Shown in pieces: positions 15,777-23,030 of a DNA stretch of 27,054 nucleotides. Position 1 is the stretch's first letter. Every line of letters begins with the position of its first letter. The DNA is from a virus. The translations under genes were made by a program, and so were the position numbers. The notes below the pieces were generated by a model. It was not told the DNA's origin and made no database searches. It saw only the letters and a program-made list of their open reading frames with translations. Location: IMG/VR virus record IMGVR_UViG_3300032296_002536, positions 1 through 27,054 of that record; one strand, 5' to 3'.

Positions 15777-16520
15777 ATGTCAAACTTAGATAAATTTCAA
15801 CCCGATAGAGACTCCCGTTTAGAAAAGCTTTTTGGTGATATCCCGCTAGAGACAGATATTTTAATTCGTCTGCCCAGCGAAGGGAAGTTTTATACGGGGG
15901 GAAAGGCAGAAGTGCTTGTAAGTCCAATTAAATTTGAAGACGAAAAGCATATGTCAGTTAGCGTTAAGAATGGAGTAAATCCAGTTAATTTCCTACTGTC
16001 AAAGTGCGTCAAGGGGCTGGATCACAATAACCTACTCTTGATAGATAAGATGCTTCTTCTACTTAAGATTAGAGAGATATCCTACGGGGAAGAATATCCA
16101 GCCATGGTTATTTGCCCTAAATGTGATTCTGAAAGTGAAATTAAAATAAATTTAAATAACTTAATAGTTAAGCACATCCCAAATGATATAGAAGACCCTA
16201 GAGAGATAACTCTGCCAAAGCTAGGCAAGAAGGCTAAGGTTAGATTTCCAAGGGTGTCAGATGAGCAGTTTTTAAATAGCCAGGAGCAGATTTACTCTAA
16301 TATTTGGAGGTTCGTAATAGAGCTAGACGGGTCTACGGACCCAGTTTTTATTAGTAAAGCCATCCCAAGAATGCATATCCGAGACGTTAAGTTTATATTA
16401 AATAATATAATGCGTAACGATTTGGGCTTAGATCCAAAGTTTATCCTAGAGTGCGGAGTATGCGGAGGGGAGTCGGAAATCACCGTTCCAGTTAACGAAA
16501 ATTTTTTTTCAGTGACCTAA
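15777..16520 (+). CDS. T4 gp26/gp51-family baseplate hub assembly protein, short form
   Basis: The 247-aa protein matches the T4 baseplate protein family that includes hub protein gp26 and hub assembly factor gp51 (249 aa in T4). Visible signatures are the early RLPSEGKFY segment, the helical KMLLLLKIREISYGEEYP stretch, and two CxxC pairs, CPKC (113-116) and CGVC (226-229), which can form a zinc ribbon. The protein would act in hub or tail assembly and may be a catalyst rather than a virion part. The ATG follows ATAGGA by a few bases. Near the 3' end a run of eight T residues lies where a -1 frame opens, so ribosomes probably make a second, longer product (see 16496-16696). The short form stops at 16518-16520. 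Confidence 0.85.
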   Translation: MSNLDKFQPDRDSRLEKLFGDIPLETDILIRLPSEGKFYTGGKAEVLVSPIKFEDEKHMSVSVKNGVNPVNFLLSKCVKGLDHNNLLLIDKMLLLLKIREISYGEEYPAMVICPKCDSESEIKINLNNLIVKHIPNDIEDPREITLPKLGKKAKVRFPRVSDEQFLNSQEQIYSNIWRFVIELDGSTDPVFISKAIPRMHIRDVKFILNNIMRNDLGLDPKFILECGVCGGESEITVPVNENFFSVT

Positions 16521-16696
16521 CTGAAAAGATAAATATAGAAGACCTCCTTCTAGAAGCCTACATATTGGTAAGTAAATGCCATTTTACTTACCAGGATGTT
16601 AGAGTTATGACAAAGCTCGAAAGAGCAGTGTTCATAAAATTGTATACTAGGGATTTGGAAGCTCAGAAAAATGCTATTGAACAACATAAAAATTAG
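16496..16696 (+). CDS. Frameshift extension of the gp26/51-like protein
   Basis: The -1 frame is open from just after a TAA at 16493 to a TAG at 16694. It has no ATG until 16607. After slipping, the protein would continue FSDLTEKINIEDLLLEAY and on to LVSKCHFTYQDVRVMTKLER, ending EQHKN, about 60 added residues. This helical segment with FTYQDV and a following ERAxFIKLY pattern resembles the C-terminal parts of phage tail and baseplate assembly chaperones. Translation as a separate small protein from ATG 16607 would leave only 29 codons and waste the conserved-looking upstream part, so extension by frameshifting is preferred. The following gene starts inside it at 16671 (26-bp overlap). The region is otherwise an unexplained 150-bp gap in a genome with almost none. 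Confidence 0.72.
   Translation, partial: RKFFFSDLTEKINIEDLLLEAYILVSKCHFTYQDVRVMTKLERAVFIKLYTRDLEAQKNAIEQHKN
16502..16509 (+). promoter_or_regulatory. Putative -1 ribosomal frameshift site (T8) with overlapping hairpin
   Basis: In frame 0 the codons are AAT TTT TTT TCA, giving the slippery heptamer T TTT TTT, where both tRNAs re-pair perfectly after a -1 slip. The -1 frame has a stop at 16493-16495, so the site falls in a 24-nt overlap bounded by that stop and the zero-frame stop at 16518. TTTTCAGT (16506-16513) pairs with ACTGAAAA (16520-16527) around a 6-nt loop. This is an unusual position for a stimulator, since it overlaps the slip site. Confidence 0.7.
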
Positions 16697-17618
16697 TGAT
16701 CGGCACAATCGCCCAGCAGTCCTAGAGAAGGTGGGATTGCAGGCTATGTTCTTAGTTGATGGTCAGTATGCTGACCCCTATCAAATAAGTGCCGTAACTA
16801 TCTATTCAAGAACAGCAAATTTATCCCCCAGCACAGTTCTAGATTCAACTACTCAGTTGCTAGACTCTGACTCCAGCGGCGCGATAAAGATGAACTTCTG
16901 CAATTCATCTGTATACACTAGCAGCGTTGCATTTGATGCCTCAAATTACACTGGCGGCCAGACCGCTAGCGGAATTTACCGTACAGGCGTCGGAAGATAT
17001 GTCGTTGTGCTAGACGGAACTGTTACGTTAATAGGTAAGAACAACCTATTCGGTCTTGATTCAGCTATCCAAAACTCTGCTGCAAATACTGGCGACTATA
17101 TTGATGTTTGGACAATCAAGATGGCTGAAGGGTCAGACCTTCAGGTAGTGATTAATGATTTCACCCTGCGAAAGGGTGGATTCACGGTAATCACCGAGCC
17201 TTTGATGTTGAAGGCTAAGTCGAGATTGATCAACAACAAAGTAACACTTGGATCAAAAGTCGATATCAAGATTGGAACCAACATCGCTGTTGAGAACACA
17301 ATCATTGATGACGGAATAAAGAACTTACTCCGCGACAACGTAATAACCAGCGGCTCTGTTGAGATTGTTAAAATCAACGAGGCTGCCAACCTTCCTGCTA
17401 AGGTTACAGTTTCATCATTCGCTCAAACATCTGGCTTAACAACCATGTCAGCGGACAACGTGATGATTCTTACCTGGGACACCGCCACACTATCTACTCA
17501 CCCTGAAGTGCTTGCTGGCAACTTTGATTCCACGCGCGGGGTGTACGCTATCAGAGCTAAGTACAGTCTATTCAACGAAGTGTTGATTACAGATCCAATG
17601 TACTTAACCCTGACATAA
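16671..17618 (+). CDS. Virion-like structural protein, unknown
   Basis: The 315-aa product has no enzyme motif. It is beta-rich with many Thr, Ser, Val and Asn residues and few charges in its first half, as expected of a phage structural protein. Segments such as GVGRYVVVLDGTVTLIG and LMLKAKSRLINNKVTLGSKV look like beta-sandwich or tube-like strands. Its ATG overlaps the frameshift extension by 26 bp, so it is probably translated in series with the baseplate assembly gene, and a tail or baseplate role is inferred. GGAAG upstream may serve as the ribosome-binding site. Its 3' end overlaps the convergent primase gene by 32 bp. Family unknown to me. Confidence 0.7.
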   Translation: MLLNNIKISDRHNRPAVLEKVGLQAMFLVDGQYADPYQISAVTIYSRTANLSPSTVLDSTTQLLDSDSSGAIKMNFCNSSVYTSSVAFDASNYTGGQTASGIYRTGVGRYVVVLDGTVTLIGKNNLFGLDSAIQNSAANTGDYIDVWTIKMAEGSDLQVVINDFTLRKGGFTVITEPLMLKAKSRLINNKVTLGSKVDIKIGTNIAVENTIIDDGIKNLLRDNVITSGSVEIVKINEAANLPAKVTVSSFAQTSGLTTMSADNVMILTWDTATLSTHPEVLAGNFDSTRGVYAIRAKYSLFNEVLITDPMYLTLT

Positions 17619-18555
17619 TATCCCACTCGTTCATCTCAAACAAACGAGTAGTTTTAACTGCGGTGAGAAGGGCAGTTGGATCGACTGCCCAAGCTTCGTT
17701 CCAATCCTTATACTTCTTGGGAGGGAAGCAATAGTAGATTTGAGGCATTCTCATGTGTCTGCGTAGAAGCTCAAAGCTACGAAGACCATCAGTTCCAGCC
17801 CTATCATTGTCGTAAGCAACTACAATCTTGCCTTGATAGTACTTCAGTTGCTCTAACTGAGCTTTGGACACATGGCACGATATTGTGGTCGTGGCATTAA
17901 ATCCAGCTAGCTGCAAGGAGATGGCGTCGATTGCACCCTCACAAATATACAAGGGGTCTTTGCTGTCATACTTAAATGGGAATAAGATGGCAGAAGACTT
18001 AATACCTCTGAAGTTAAGATACTTAGGTTCCTGACCAAACAAGGATCTAGCCTGGAAGTAGTAGATGTTTCGCCCATTATCGTAGGGGATAATAAGTCGG
18101 TTACGATAGGGGCCATCAGTCGTGTAATAAAAGTCTCCAAAGTGCGTGATGCGCCGATCAATTAAGAACAGGGCGGCTGCACTGTTAACTTCGTCAAAGG
18201 AGGAGATGTCTACCCTGCTAAATGCCTGCGAGAAGTCCTCTGGGAGCCGTTCTGGCGGGCTTTCAGGGGCGGGGGCCTCTACCGGCTCAGAGAAGAATTC
18301 CTCGACCAGGAATCGCTTATAAGCGTCCTTATAGGAGATGTTCTCTAGGCGAGCAAAAAGGTGCAGGAAGTTACCCTTCTCACCAGACTTAAAACACTGC
18401 CAAAGCCCACTATCTAGGTTTACGGACATATGCCGCTTTGGATCGTGGTCTAAGAATAGGGAAGGTATCGTAAGTTCACGTTCGCCACTTATTAATTTAT
18501 ATTTTCCCTGAAACTTTTTAAGTAAGTAGTCTCTAATATAAGTTGAGGATATCAT
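17587..18555 (-). CDS. DNA primase (T4 gp61-like) with degenerate zinc ribbon
   Basis: This makes RNA primers for lagging-strand synthesis with the replicative helicase. The 322-aa protein (T4 gp61 is about 342 aa) has an N-terminal zinc-ribbon-like region (residues about 24-70). A Pro-rich linker (90-105) follows, then the RNA polymerase basic region RNRLIIPYDNGRN (151-163). The Toprim motifs are EGAID (206-210) and YDNDRAG (248-254, acidic D249 and D251). In the zinc region only Cys54 (LWQCFKSG) is present; the expected upstream Cys/His pair and the second Cys of CxxC are missing, although the flanking pattern IPSLF...GLWQCF...GEKGNFLHLF is kept. Its start codon shares CATG with the divergent nuclease gene, and its 3' end overlaps the convergent virion gene. 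Confidence 0.88.
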   Translation of the reverse strand: MISSTYIRDYLLKKFQGKYKLISGERELTIPSLFLDHDPKRHMSVNLDSGLWQCFKSGEKGNFLHLFARLENISYKDAYKRFLVEEFFSEPVEAPAPESPPERLPEDFSQAFSRVDISSFDEVNSAAALFLIDRRITHFGDFYYTTDGPYRNRLIIPYDNGRNIYYFQARSLFGQEPKYLNFRGIKSSAILFPFKYDSKDPLYICEGAIDAISLQLAGFNATTTISCHVSKAQLEQLKYYQGKIVVAYDNDRAGTDGLRSFELLRRHMRMPQIYYCFPPKKYKDWNEAWAVDPTALLTAVKTTRLFEMNEWDIMSGLSTLDL

Positions 18556-19357
18556 GTTTATAGACCGACTAAGTAGTTCAAAAAGTGACGTAATTGATCA
18601 ATGTTTGCTCAAGTACGACTATAGATATATAAGGAAGTTTCCTGGCTACCCATCAAAGAATGAGGACGCTTTGGACTTCGGAACTTACATACATAGAATT
18701 TTCGAGCTTGGGCATACTGAGAATCATATCTCCGAGCTAGAAAAAATAGCAGAAAACATTAAAAAAGATTACAAGGTGCCTCTGATCTATAAGGACAGAA
18801 TCACCCAATGCCTTCGTCACTTTTTAAGGTTCAATGGTGGGCTGGGAGAGACCATGGCAGTGGAGCATGAGTTCTCCGTAGACTTAGCAGAGGGTATTAA
18901 GTATAACGGCTTTATTGACCGCATCGTAAAGGGTCAGCAAGGCGGCATCTTAATCATCGACTACAAGACTTCTAAGAAAGAGAAGACGCGCATGGACCTC
19001 TCTCGGGACAAGCAGCTAATGGGATATGCCTTTGCTGTCTCCCAAGAGTTTAAGGTTCCTCTAAGCGAAATCTGGTGCGCTCACTATTACCCTCTAACGG
19101 ATAATCTTGTATCCGTAAAATACCCTCAATCGTCAATCAATATGTGGCGCGAGAAGGAAATCAACAAGGTCTGGAAGATCCGCAAGAAGAAGAAGGACGA
19201 GTTCCCAGCTATGCAGAATCAGTTCTGCGAGTGGTGTGAGTATAAACCAATGTGCCCTGCTTTCAACGACAACTGCACAGTTCAGACAAGACTGGAGGAG
19301 CAGGCTAAACTAAAGGCTCAGAAAGAAGCTGAAGATCTACCTAAAATCAATGGGTGA
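18554..19357 (+). CDS. PD-(D/E)XK nuclease, Cas4/RecB-like with putative Fe-S cluster
   Basis: The 267-aa protein has the RecB/Cas4 nuclease layout: SSSKSDVIDQC (Cys17) near the start, then GTYIH (His47), an acidic EHEF (Glu104) and GFIDR (Asp122). The core motif is ILIIDYKTSK (Asp136, Lys138), followed by QLMGYAF (Gln154). A C-terminal CEWCEYKPMC (Cys225, Cys228, Cys234) pairs with Cys17 as four likely 4Fe-4S ligands. Such enzymes resect or process DNA ends as exonucleases. Divergence from primase suggests a job in replication or recombination, or in degrading host DNA. The ATG at 18554 is preceded by TTGAGG. There are no Cas1, Cas2 or CRISPR repeats nearby, so a CRISPR adaptation role is not supported here. 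Confidence 0.9.
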   Translation: MFIDRLSSSKSDVIDQCLLKYDYRYIRKFPGYPSKNEDALDFGTYIHRIFELGHTENHISELEKIAENIKKDYKVPLIYKDRITQCLRHFLRFNGGLGETMAVEHEFSVDLAEGIKYNGFIDRIVKGQQGGILIIDYKTSKKEKTRMDLSRDKQLMGYAFAVSQEFKVPLSEIWCAHYYPLTDNLVSVKYPQSSINMWREKEINKVWKIRKKKKDEFPAMQNQFCEWCEYKPMCPAFNDNCTVQTRLEEQAKLKAQKEAEDLPKING

Positions 19358-19611
19358 TAAACCCCAATCTCAATAGCGTCAAAGAAGTTTCTAACTTGCT
19401 CGATGGAGTAACCGCACTTCTTTGACAGGTGCTTCGTCAGCGATTCCATCTTTATTGGCTTTCTGTCTTTTAAAGACTTTATAATCTTAGATTGAAATTC
19501 TTTAATAAACTTAGTACTGAATCTATATCTCCACTTATCTATGAAGTCATCACTTAAAGTAAAGTTTATTAAATCTATAAAGTCTACAATGTCTATATCA
19601 AAGTTAGTCAT
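19318..19611 (-). CDS. Small unknown protein
   Basis: The 97-aa product has an acidic, hydrophobic N-terminus (MTNFDIDIVDFIDLINF), then a basic helical middle (STKFIKEFQSKIIKSLKDRK). A segment MESLTKHLSKKCGYSIEQV could form a helix-turn-helix. It ends with YHPLILGRSSASF. Coding is supported by low Gly content, sensible amino-acid use and its fit between neighbours. It converges on the nuclease gene with a 40-bp overlap and diverges from the next gene across 70 bp. A small regulatory or DNA-binding role is possible; on size alone a late-transcription cofactor such as gp33 cannot be excluded, but nothing specific points to it. Confidence 0.6.
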   Translation of the reverse strand: MTNFDIDIVDFIDLINFTLSDDFIDKWRYRFSTKFIKEFQSKIIKSLKDRKPIKMESLTKHLSKKCGYSIEQVRNFFDAIEIGVYHPLILGRSSASF

Positions 19612-19681
19612 ATATAATACATATTAGAGAGGACTTTGATTAAATTTAAAAGCCTTTTTTAAATATTTCAAAAATATTACA
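19612..19681. promoter_or_regulatory. 70-bp divergent intergenic region, candidate promoter
   Basis: This is the longest gap between divergent genes in the window. It is extremely AT-rich and contains AATATTT and AAATATT arms (19662-19678) around a 3-nt loop, plus TTTAAAAG and an AGAGAGGA purine run. No clear -35/-10 pair or TATAAATA is present. It is the natural place for promoters of the 97-aa and 160-aa genes. Confidence 0.35.
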
Positions 19682-20164
19682 ATGATAAGGATCCCATTTT
19701 TTAGCAAGAAGCCACCTCCGGTAGTTGGATACGATGAGCCTGAGGATGAGGATGAGGAAGATGTATTGGATCCAGAAGAGGAAACAACTGATGGGCCTCC
19801 AGGATATAAATATAAAACATTCCCTAGAAGTCCTTTGACACTGCCTCCAGGGGAAATAGTTAAGCTAGTATATGCTGGTAGCGGAGACAAGACTGTATTG
19901 ATTACAGCAACAGAGCGTGGTCCTCGTGGAAACTTCTTGTCTACCAGAAACAATGATTTACTATGCTGTTTTGAGGTAGATTCTGAGTCACTTACATTTA
20001 AGCTTATCCTTAGGTTGTTTCATAAGAAACAAAATAGATGTCACTACAAGCTGATGCCAGGATTTTTAAAGTTTATATTTGGATTAAGTGCTTTTAAGAC
20101 TTTAAACATAATTAAAATAGGATCTATGGAAATCCTATTAAAAGACATTAAAATAAAGAAGTAA
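19682..20164 (+). CDS. Unknown protein with acidic/proline-rich N-terminus
   Basis: The 160-aa product is not recognised. Residues 1-12 are basic and hydrophobic (MIRIPFFSKK). Residues 18-40 are very acidic with prolines (DEPEDEDEEDVLDPEEE), and residues 45-95 look beta-rich (PPGEIVKLVYAG, KTVLITATERG). The C-terminal half is basic with paired Cys (LLCCFEV) and a FLKFIFGLSAFKT segment. It has no signal peptide and no evident membrane helix. It precedes the tail-core operon by 24 bp and may be its first gene. No good ribosome-binding site lies before the ATG. An antisense Ser-rich frame over its first half is rejected as a shadow. Confidence 0.6.
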   Translation: MIRIPFFSKKPPPVVGYDEPEDEDEEDVLDPEEETTDGPPGYKYKTFPRSPLTLPPGEIVKLVYAGSGDKTVLITATERGPRGNFLSTRNNDLLCCFEVDSESLTFKLILRLFHKKQNRCHYKLMPGFLKFIFGLSAFKTLNIIKIGSMEILLKDIKIKK

Positions 20165-20188
20165 GTATATAGTATAGAGGAATATTAA

Positions 20189-21937
20189 ATGGCTAGAGTA
20201 GGCTCCCAAGCAGTCAATGATTTAACAGACGAGCTTAAAAAGCTTTCAAAGATGTCTCAAGACCATCATAAAACTTTCAAAGGTTTTATGAGATTGTTCG
20301 GTCATTTTACTAAAAACTCTCAGTCATTCTTTAGAAGTTTTCAATCAGGTGGTGGACCTGGGGGGCCTGGGGGTGGAGGTGGGGGAGGTGGGGGAGGCGG
20401 TAGAGGTGGTGGAGGTGGTGGAGGTGGAGGCGGCGGGGGCGGCGGGGGTGGCGGGCTTGGCGGTGGCAATGATGATTCTAGACGTAGGGGATTTATTGAG
20501 GGGGTCATGCAGAGGACCGCTGGAACGGTTATCCAAGCTATTAAAACAATGGATGAAGTGCAAGTTCGTGCGATGGCAACGAACACATCCTTATCCAGAC
20601 TAGAATCACAACTCCCAGATGTTGGGATTAGAATTTCTACGTTAGCTAATGAAATCTTAGATTTTAGAGAAATGGGAGTTAGGAATCTTAGTGATTCAAC
20701 TCTAAAATTAGTTGGAACAATGAAACTGACTGGGCAGAGCACAGCATCTCTTCAGAAGTTTATTGGTAAAACTTCTATAGCATTGAATATGAACACCCGA
20801 GAAATTCAAGGCATGACAGCAGAGCTTGGTAAGACCGCAGTTGCTTATGGAATGAGCCAAGAAAAAATGTTTGATGTGGCTAGTACTCTTGCTGAGTCAT
20901 TAAAAATGTCTACAGTGTTTGGAAAGGGACAAACCACGACCGAGGCATTTGCAGAGATTGGTGCTTCCTTGGGCGATAGATTAACCTCAGAGCTATCTGT
21001 TGTTGGAGAGTTTCTAACTGGCGTTGGACAAGAATCTGCTGCTTTATTTGCAGGAGTAATTAACAATCAAAACAAATTCTTGATGGCTTCAAAAGAAGAG
21101 CAAAAGATGTTGATTAAAGATACGGTCAACACTTACATGAGAACTTTTGAAGCACAGACAAGAGGGATTGCTCCTACATCAGGTGGAAAGAGGCAAGTAC
21201 AGAATGTAATTGAGCGAATGGGTGGAATGCAAGTCTTTGAAGCGATGCGTGCAACCCAAAAAGGTTTTGAGGATGCTGTAACTGCAACTAAAGAAAATAC
21301 ACAAGGTTTGTTTTCTCTTAAAAGCATGGAAGAGAAATACATTCAATCAATTGAAAAATCTGCTGCTGCTCTAACAATAATTTCAGAAAACATTCCTAGA
21401 ACCGCAGCCCAAAATGTTGCGGGGGTAGCGGGAACTTTAGCTACAGGTGCGGGCATTGCTGGACTTGCGACTAACATTGGAACAAAAATAGCTCAGAGCA
21501 GAGGAGTTGCAGCAGCGTTAACTAGAGTTGCACCTGGATTAGCTGCGCGAATAGCTGCCCGAGCAGCCGCTGGAGCGGCGATAGGAAGTGTATTGCCTGG
21601 AATAGGAACTCTCATAGGTGCTGTCGGTGGTGTAGCGACCGCTGTTTGGGCTGGGGCTGAAATACTAGATGCAATGAAGCCCGATATAAAAGCCACTGCT
21701 GACCAAACTGCTAACATACCACCAAAACCCACAACCACTGCACCTGACCCTCAAAGACCAATAGGTATCTTAGATAGCTTGAACATGATGGTTAAATCTT
21801 TAACTCCTCAGGTGGATACTACAAATAAAGCTGGTGTGGATGTTCAGAAACAAGCTCTTGGAGTCTTAACCCAAATAAATGATAATCTGTCTAACATGAG
21901 AAGAGACCAGCCGTTAGCCATGAAGTTAAAGTACTAA
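20189..21937 (+). CDS. Tape-measure-like tail protein (T4 gp29 candidate)
   Basis: The 582-aa product is close in length to T4 gp29 (590 aa), the tape measure protein. It has a helical start, then a long Gly-rich linker (residues about 54-93, nearly pure Gly). A helical region with regular Ala/Met/Gln/Glu heptad-like spacing spans about 100-400, followed by two hydrophobic Gly/Ala segments (about 408-430 and 460-492) suited to membrane insertion. The C-terminus is short, Pro/Thr-rich and then helical. Helical body plus membrane-capable segments and its place directly before a tube-cap gene fit a tape measure. Fine sequence homology to gp29 is not something I can confirm by eye. GAGG nine bases before the ATG is one of the better ribosome-binding sites here. 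Confidence 0.65.
   Translation: MARVGSQAVNDLTDELKKLSKMSQDHHKTFKGFMRLFGHFTKNSQSFFRSFQSGGGPGGPGGGGGGGGGGGRGGGGGGGGGGGGGGGGGLGGGNDDSRRRGFIEGVMQRTAGTVIQAIKTMDEVQVRAMATNTSLSRLESQLPDVGIRISTLANEILDFREMGVRNLSDSTLKLVGTMKLTGQSTASLQKFIGKTSIALNMNTREIQGMTAELGKTAVAYGMSQEKMFDVASTLAESLKMSTVFGKGQTTTEAFAEIGASLGDRLTSELSVVGEFLTGVGQESAALFAGVINNQNKFLMASKEEQKMLIKDTVNTYMRTFEAQTRGIAPTSGGKRQVQNVIERMGGMQVFEAMRATQKGFEDAVTATKENTQGLFSLKSMEEKYIQSIEKSAAALTIISENIPRTAAQNVAGVAGTLATGAGIAGLATNIGTKIAQSRGVAAALTRVAPGLAARIAARAAAGAAIGSVLPGIGTLIGAVGGVATAVWAGAEILDAMKPDIKATADQTANIPPKPTTTAPDPQRPIGILDSLNMMVKSLTPQVDTTNKAGVDVQKQALGVLTQINDNLSNMRRDQPLAMKLKY
20345..20470 (+). repeat. Poly-glycine, G-rich low-complexity tract
   Basis: About 40 codons are almost all GGN, with many runs of four to six G residues on the coding strand. 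The complementary C-rich strand opens long spurious proline frames. The tract stands out sharply from the AT-rich surroundings and can in principle form G-quadruplexes in DNA and mRNA. Confidence 0.9.
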
Positions 21938-21941
21938 TACT

Positions 21942-23030
21942 ATGGTAGCCATAAACAAAATTATAAAGTCTCGATATCTCCCAGAAAGATCATATCTTTA
22001 TTACCAGTATCCTGATACTAATGAAAGGTCTATTGAATTTTATTTCCCTCTACTAGAGAACATAGACATTAGTGAGTCTCAAAGACCTAACTTGGGTGTG
22101 TACGATCTCCTTGGTAGACCGGGAAATCTATACTCCTACCACGGAGCAAAGTCTAGAGAGTTTAATTTACGTTTTAATATAACTCTACCAAATATTGCAG
22201 ATTATATTACTAACATTGGACTGCATGAACAGTTTGCAGATTCTTTTAGATATTTTTATAATGAAAGAGATAGAGAAAAAAGAAGACTTAAAAGAAACTC
22301 AGATAAAAATAACAAAAAAACACAAAACTTTGATTTAGATAGAGGAAATGAATTTGGGGTTCCATACTCTGAAAGAGCAGAGAATAGATACTCCTCTTTA
22401 CTTCCACCACCCACAGGTGCAGAGTTAGTTCTTCAGCAAATAGCAAAATGGACTAATAACGCTATTTCTGATTTTGAATCTTTTCTTGGATTAACTAAGC
22501 AAACTCCAAAACAAGCAAGAAACTCTATAGATTATTTAATTCTTTTAATAAACGTAATTAGAACTTCTACATTAAATAATTCAAGAAATACAAGTATGGG
22601 GCCGCCCACAATTTACATAAATCATGGAACTATGTATAACAACATTCCATGTATTTGTACAAACTACAACGTAAGACTTGTTTCTGAGAATGGATATCAT
22701 TTAACAACAATGACTCCTAAGCAAGTAGAAGTAACTATGAATTTGTCAGAAAATAGAGTTGGAGATTTTGGACTTTATCAACCATTTACTTTAATTCAAG
22801 GCGAGAATATAGTCGGCTGGGAGGCAATCATAGAAGAAAGAACTCTAGATCCTTGGAACAATAAATTTGGGGAGTATGATAGTGATGTTTCCTATAATGC
22901 AATAAGAGAGCAAGAAGAAGCTGCTGCTGCTGCTGCTGCATTAAAAGCAGGAGCAGGTAATAAAGGGAATTTAACAAATCAACAAATTTTAGATCTGGCA
23001 AGAGATCCAGTTTTTGGGGATAGCATATGA
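21942..23030 (+). CDS. Baseplate tail-tube cap/initiator protein (T4 gp48/gp54-like)
   Basis: The 362-aa product matches the length of T4 gp48 (364 aa) and follows the tape-measure candidate as 48 follows 29 in T4. The N-terminus has FYFPLLENIDISESQRPN and an LYSYHGAKSREFNLRFNITL strand-rich segment, as in tube-like folds of initiator proteins. Later, TIYINHGTMYNNIPCICTNY and TPKQVEVTMNLSENR, then FGLYQPF...GENIVGWE, give a second beta-rich region. An Ala-rich stretch (EEAAAAAAALKAGAG, about 326-340) precedes the end. A basic, Asn/Lys-rich insert (about 108-130) looks disordered. It starts 4 bp after the previous stop and overlaps the next gene by ATGA. Whether it is the gp48 or gp54 counterpart is not resolved. 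Confidence 0.7.
   Translation: MVAINKIIKSRYLPERSYLYYQYPDTNERSIEFYFPLLENIDISESQRPNLGVYDLLGRPGNLYSYHGAKSREFNLRFNITLPNIADYITNIGLHEQFADSFRYFYNERDREKRRLKRNSDKNNKKTQNFDLDRGNEFGVPYSERAENRYSSLLPPPTGAELVLQQIAKWTNNAISDFESFLGLTKQTPKQARNSIDYLILLINVIRTSTLNNSRNTSMGPPTIYINHGTMYNNIPCICTNYNVRLVSENGYHLTTMTPKQVEVTMNLSENRVGDFGLYQPFTLIQGENIVGWEAIIEERTLDPWNNKFGEYDSDVSYNAIREQEEAAAAAAALKAGAGNKGNLTNQQILDLARDPVFGDSI

Noticed and set aside
15736-15927. 63-aa minus-strand frame over the start of the gp26/51-like gene
   Set aside because: It covers the divergent gap and overlaps a clear conserved gene; no protein features.
19805-19812. TATAAATA late-promoter match
   Set aside because: It is in the middle of the 160-aa gene and far from the next start; several such octamers are expected by chance. 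A similar match at 24657-24664 within the hub gene is rejected for the same reason.
19624-19953. Minus-strand 109-aa frame with a long serine run
   Set aside because: It is the antisense of GAN/GAG acidic codons in the 160-aa gene and overlaps the divergent promoter gap; composition is artefactual.
20341-20742. Long minus-strand frames rich in proline opposite the tape-measure-like gene
   Set aside because: They arise from the complement of the GGN glycine codons; the plus-strand gene has a good ribosome-binding site and coherent helical protein.
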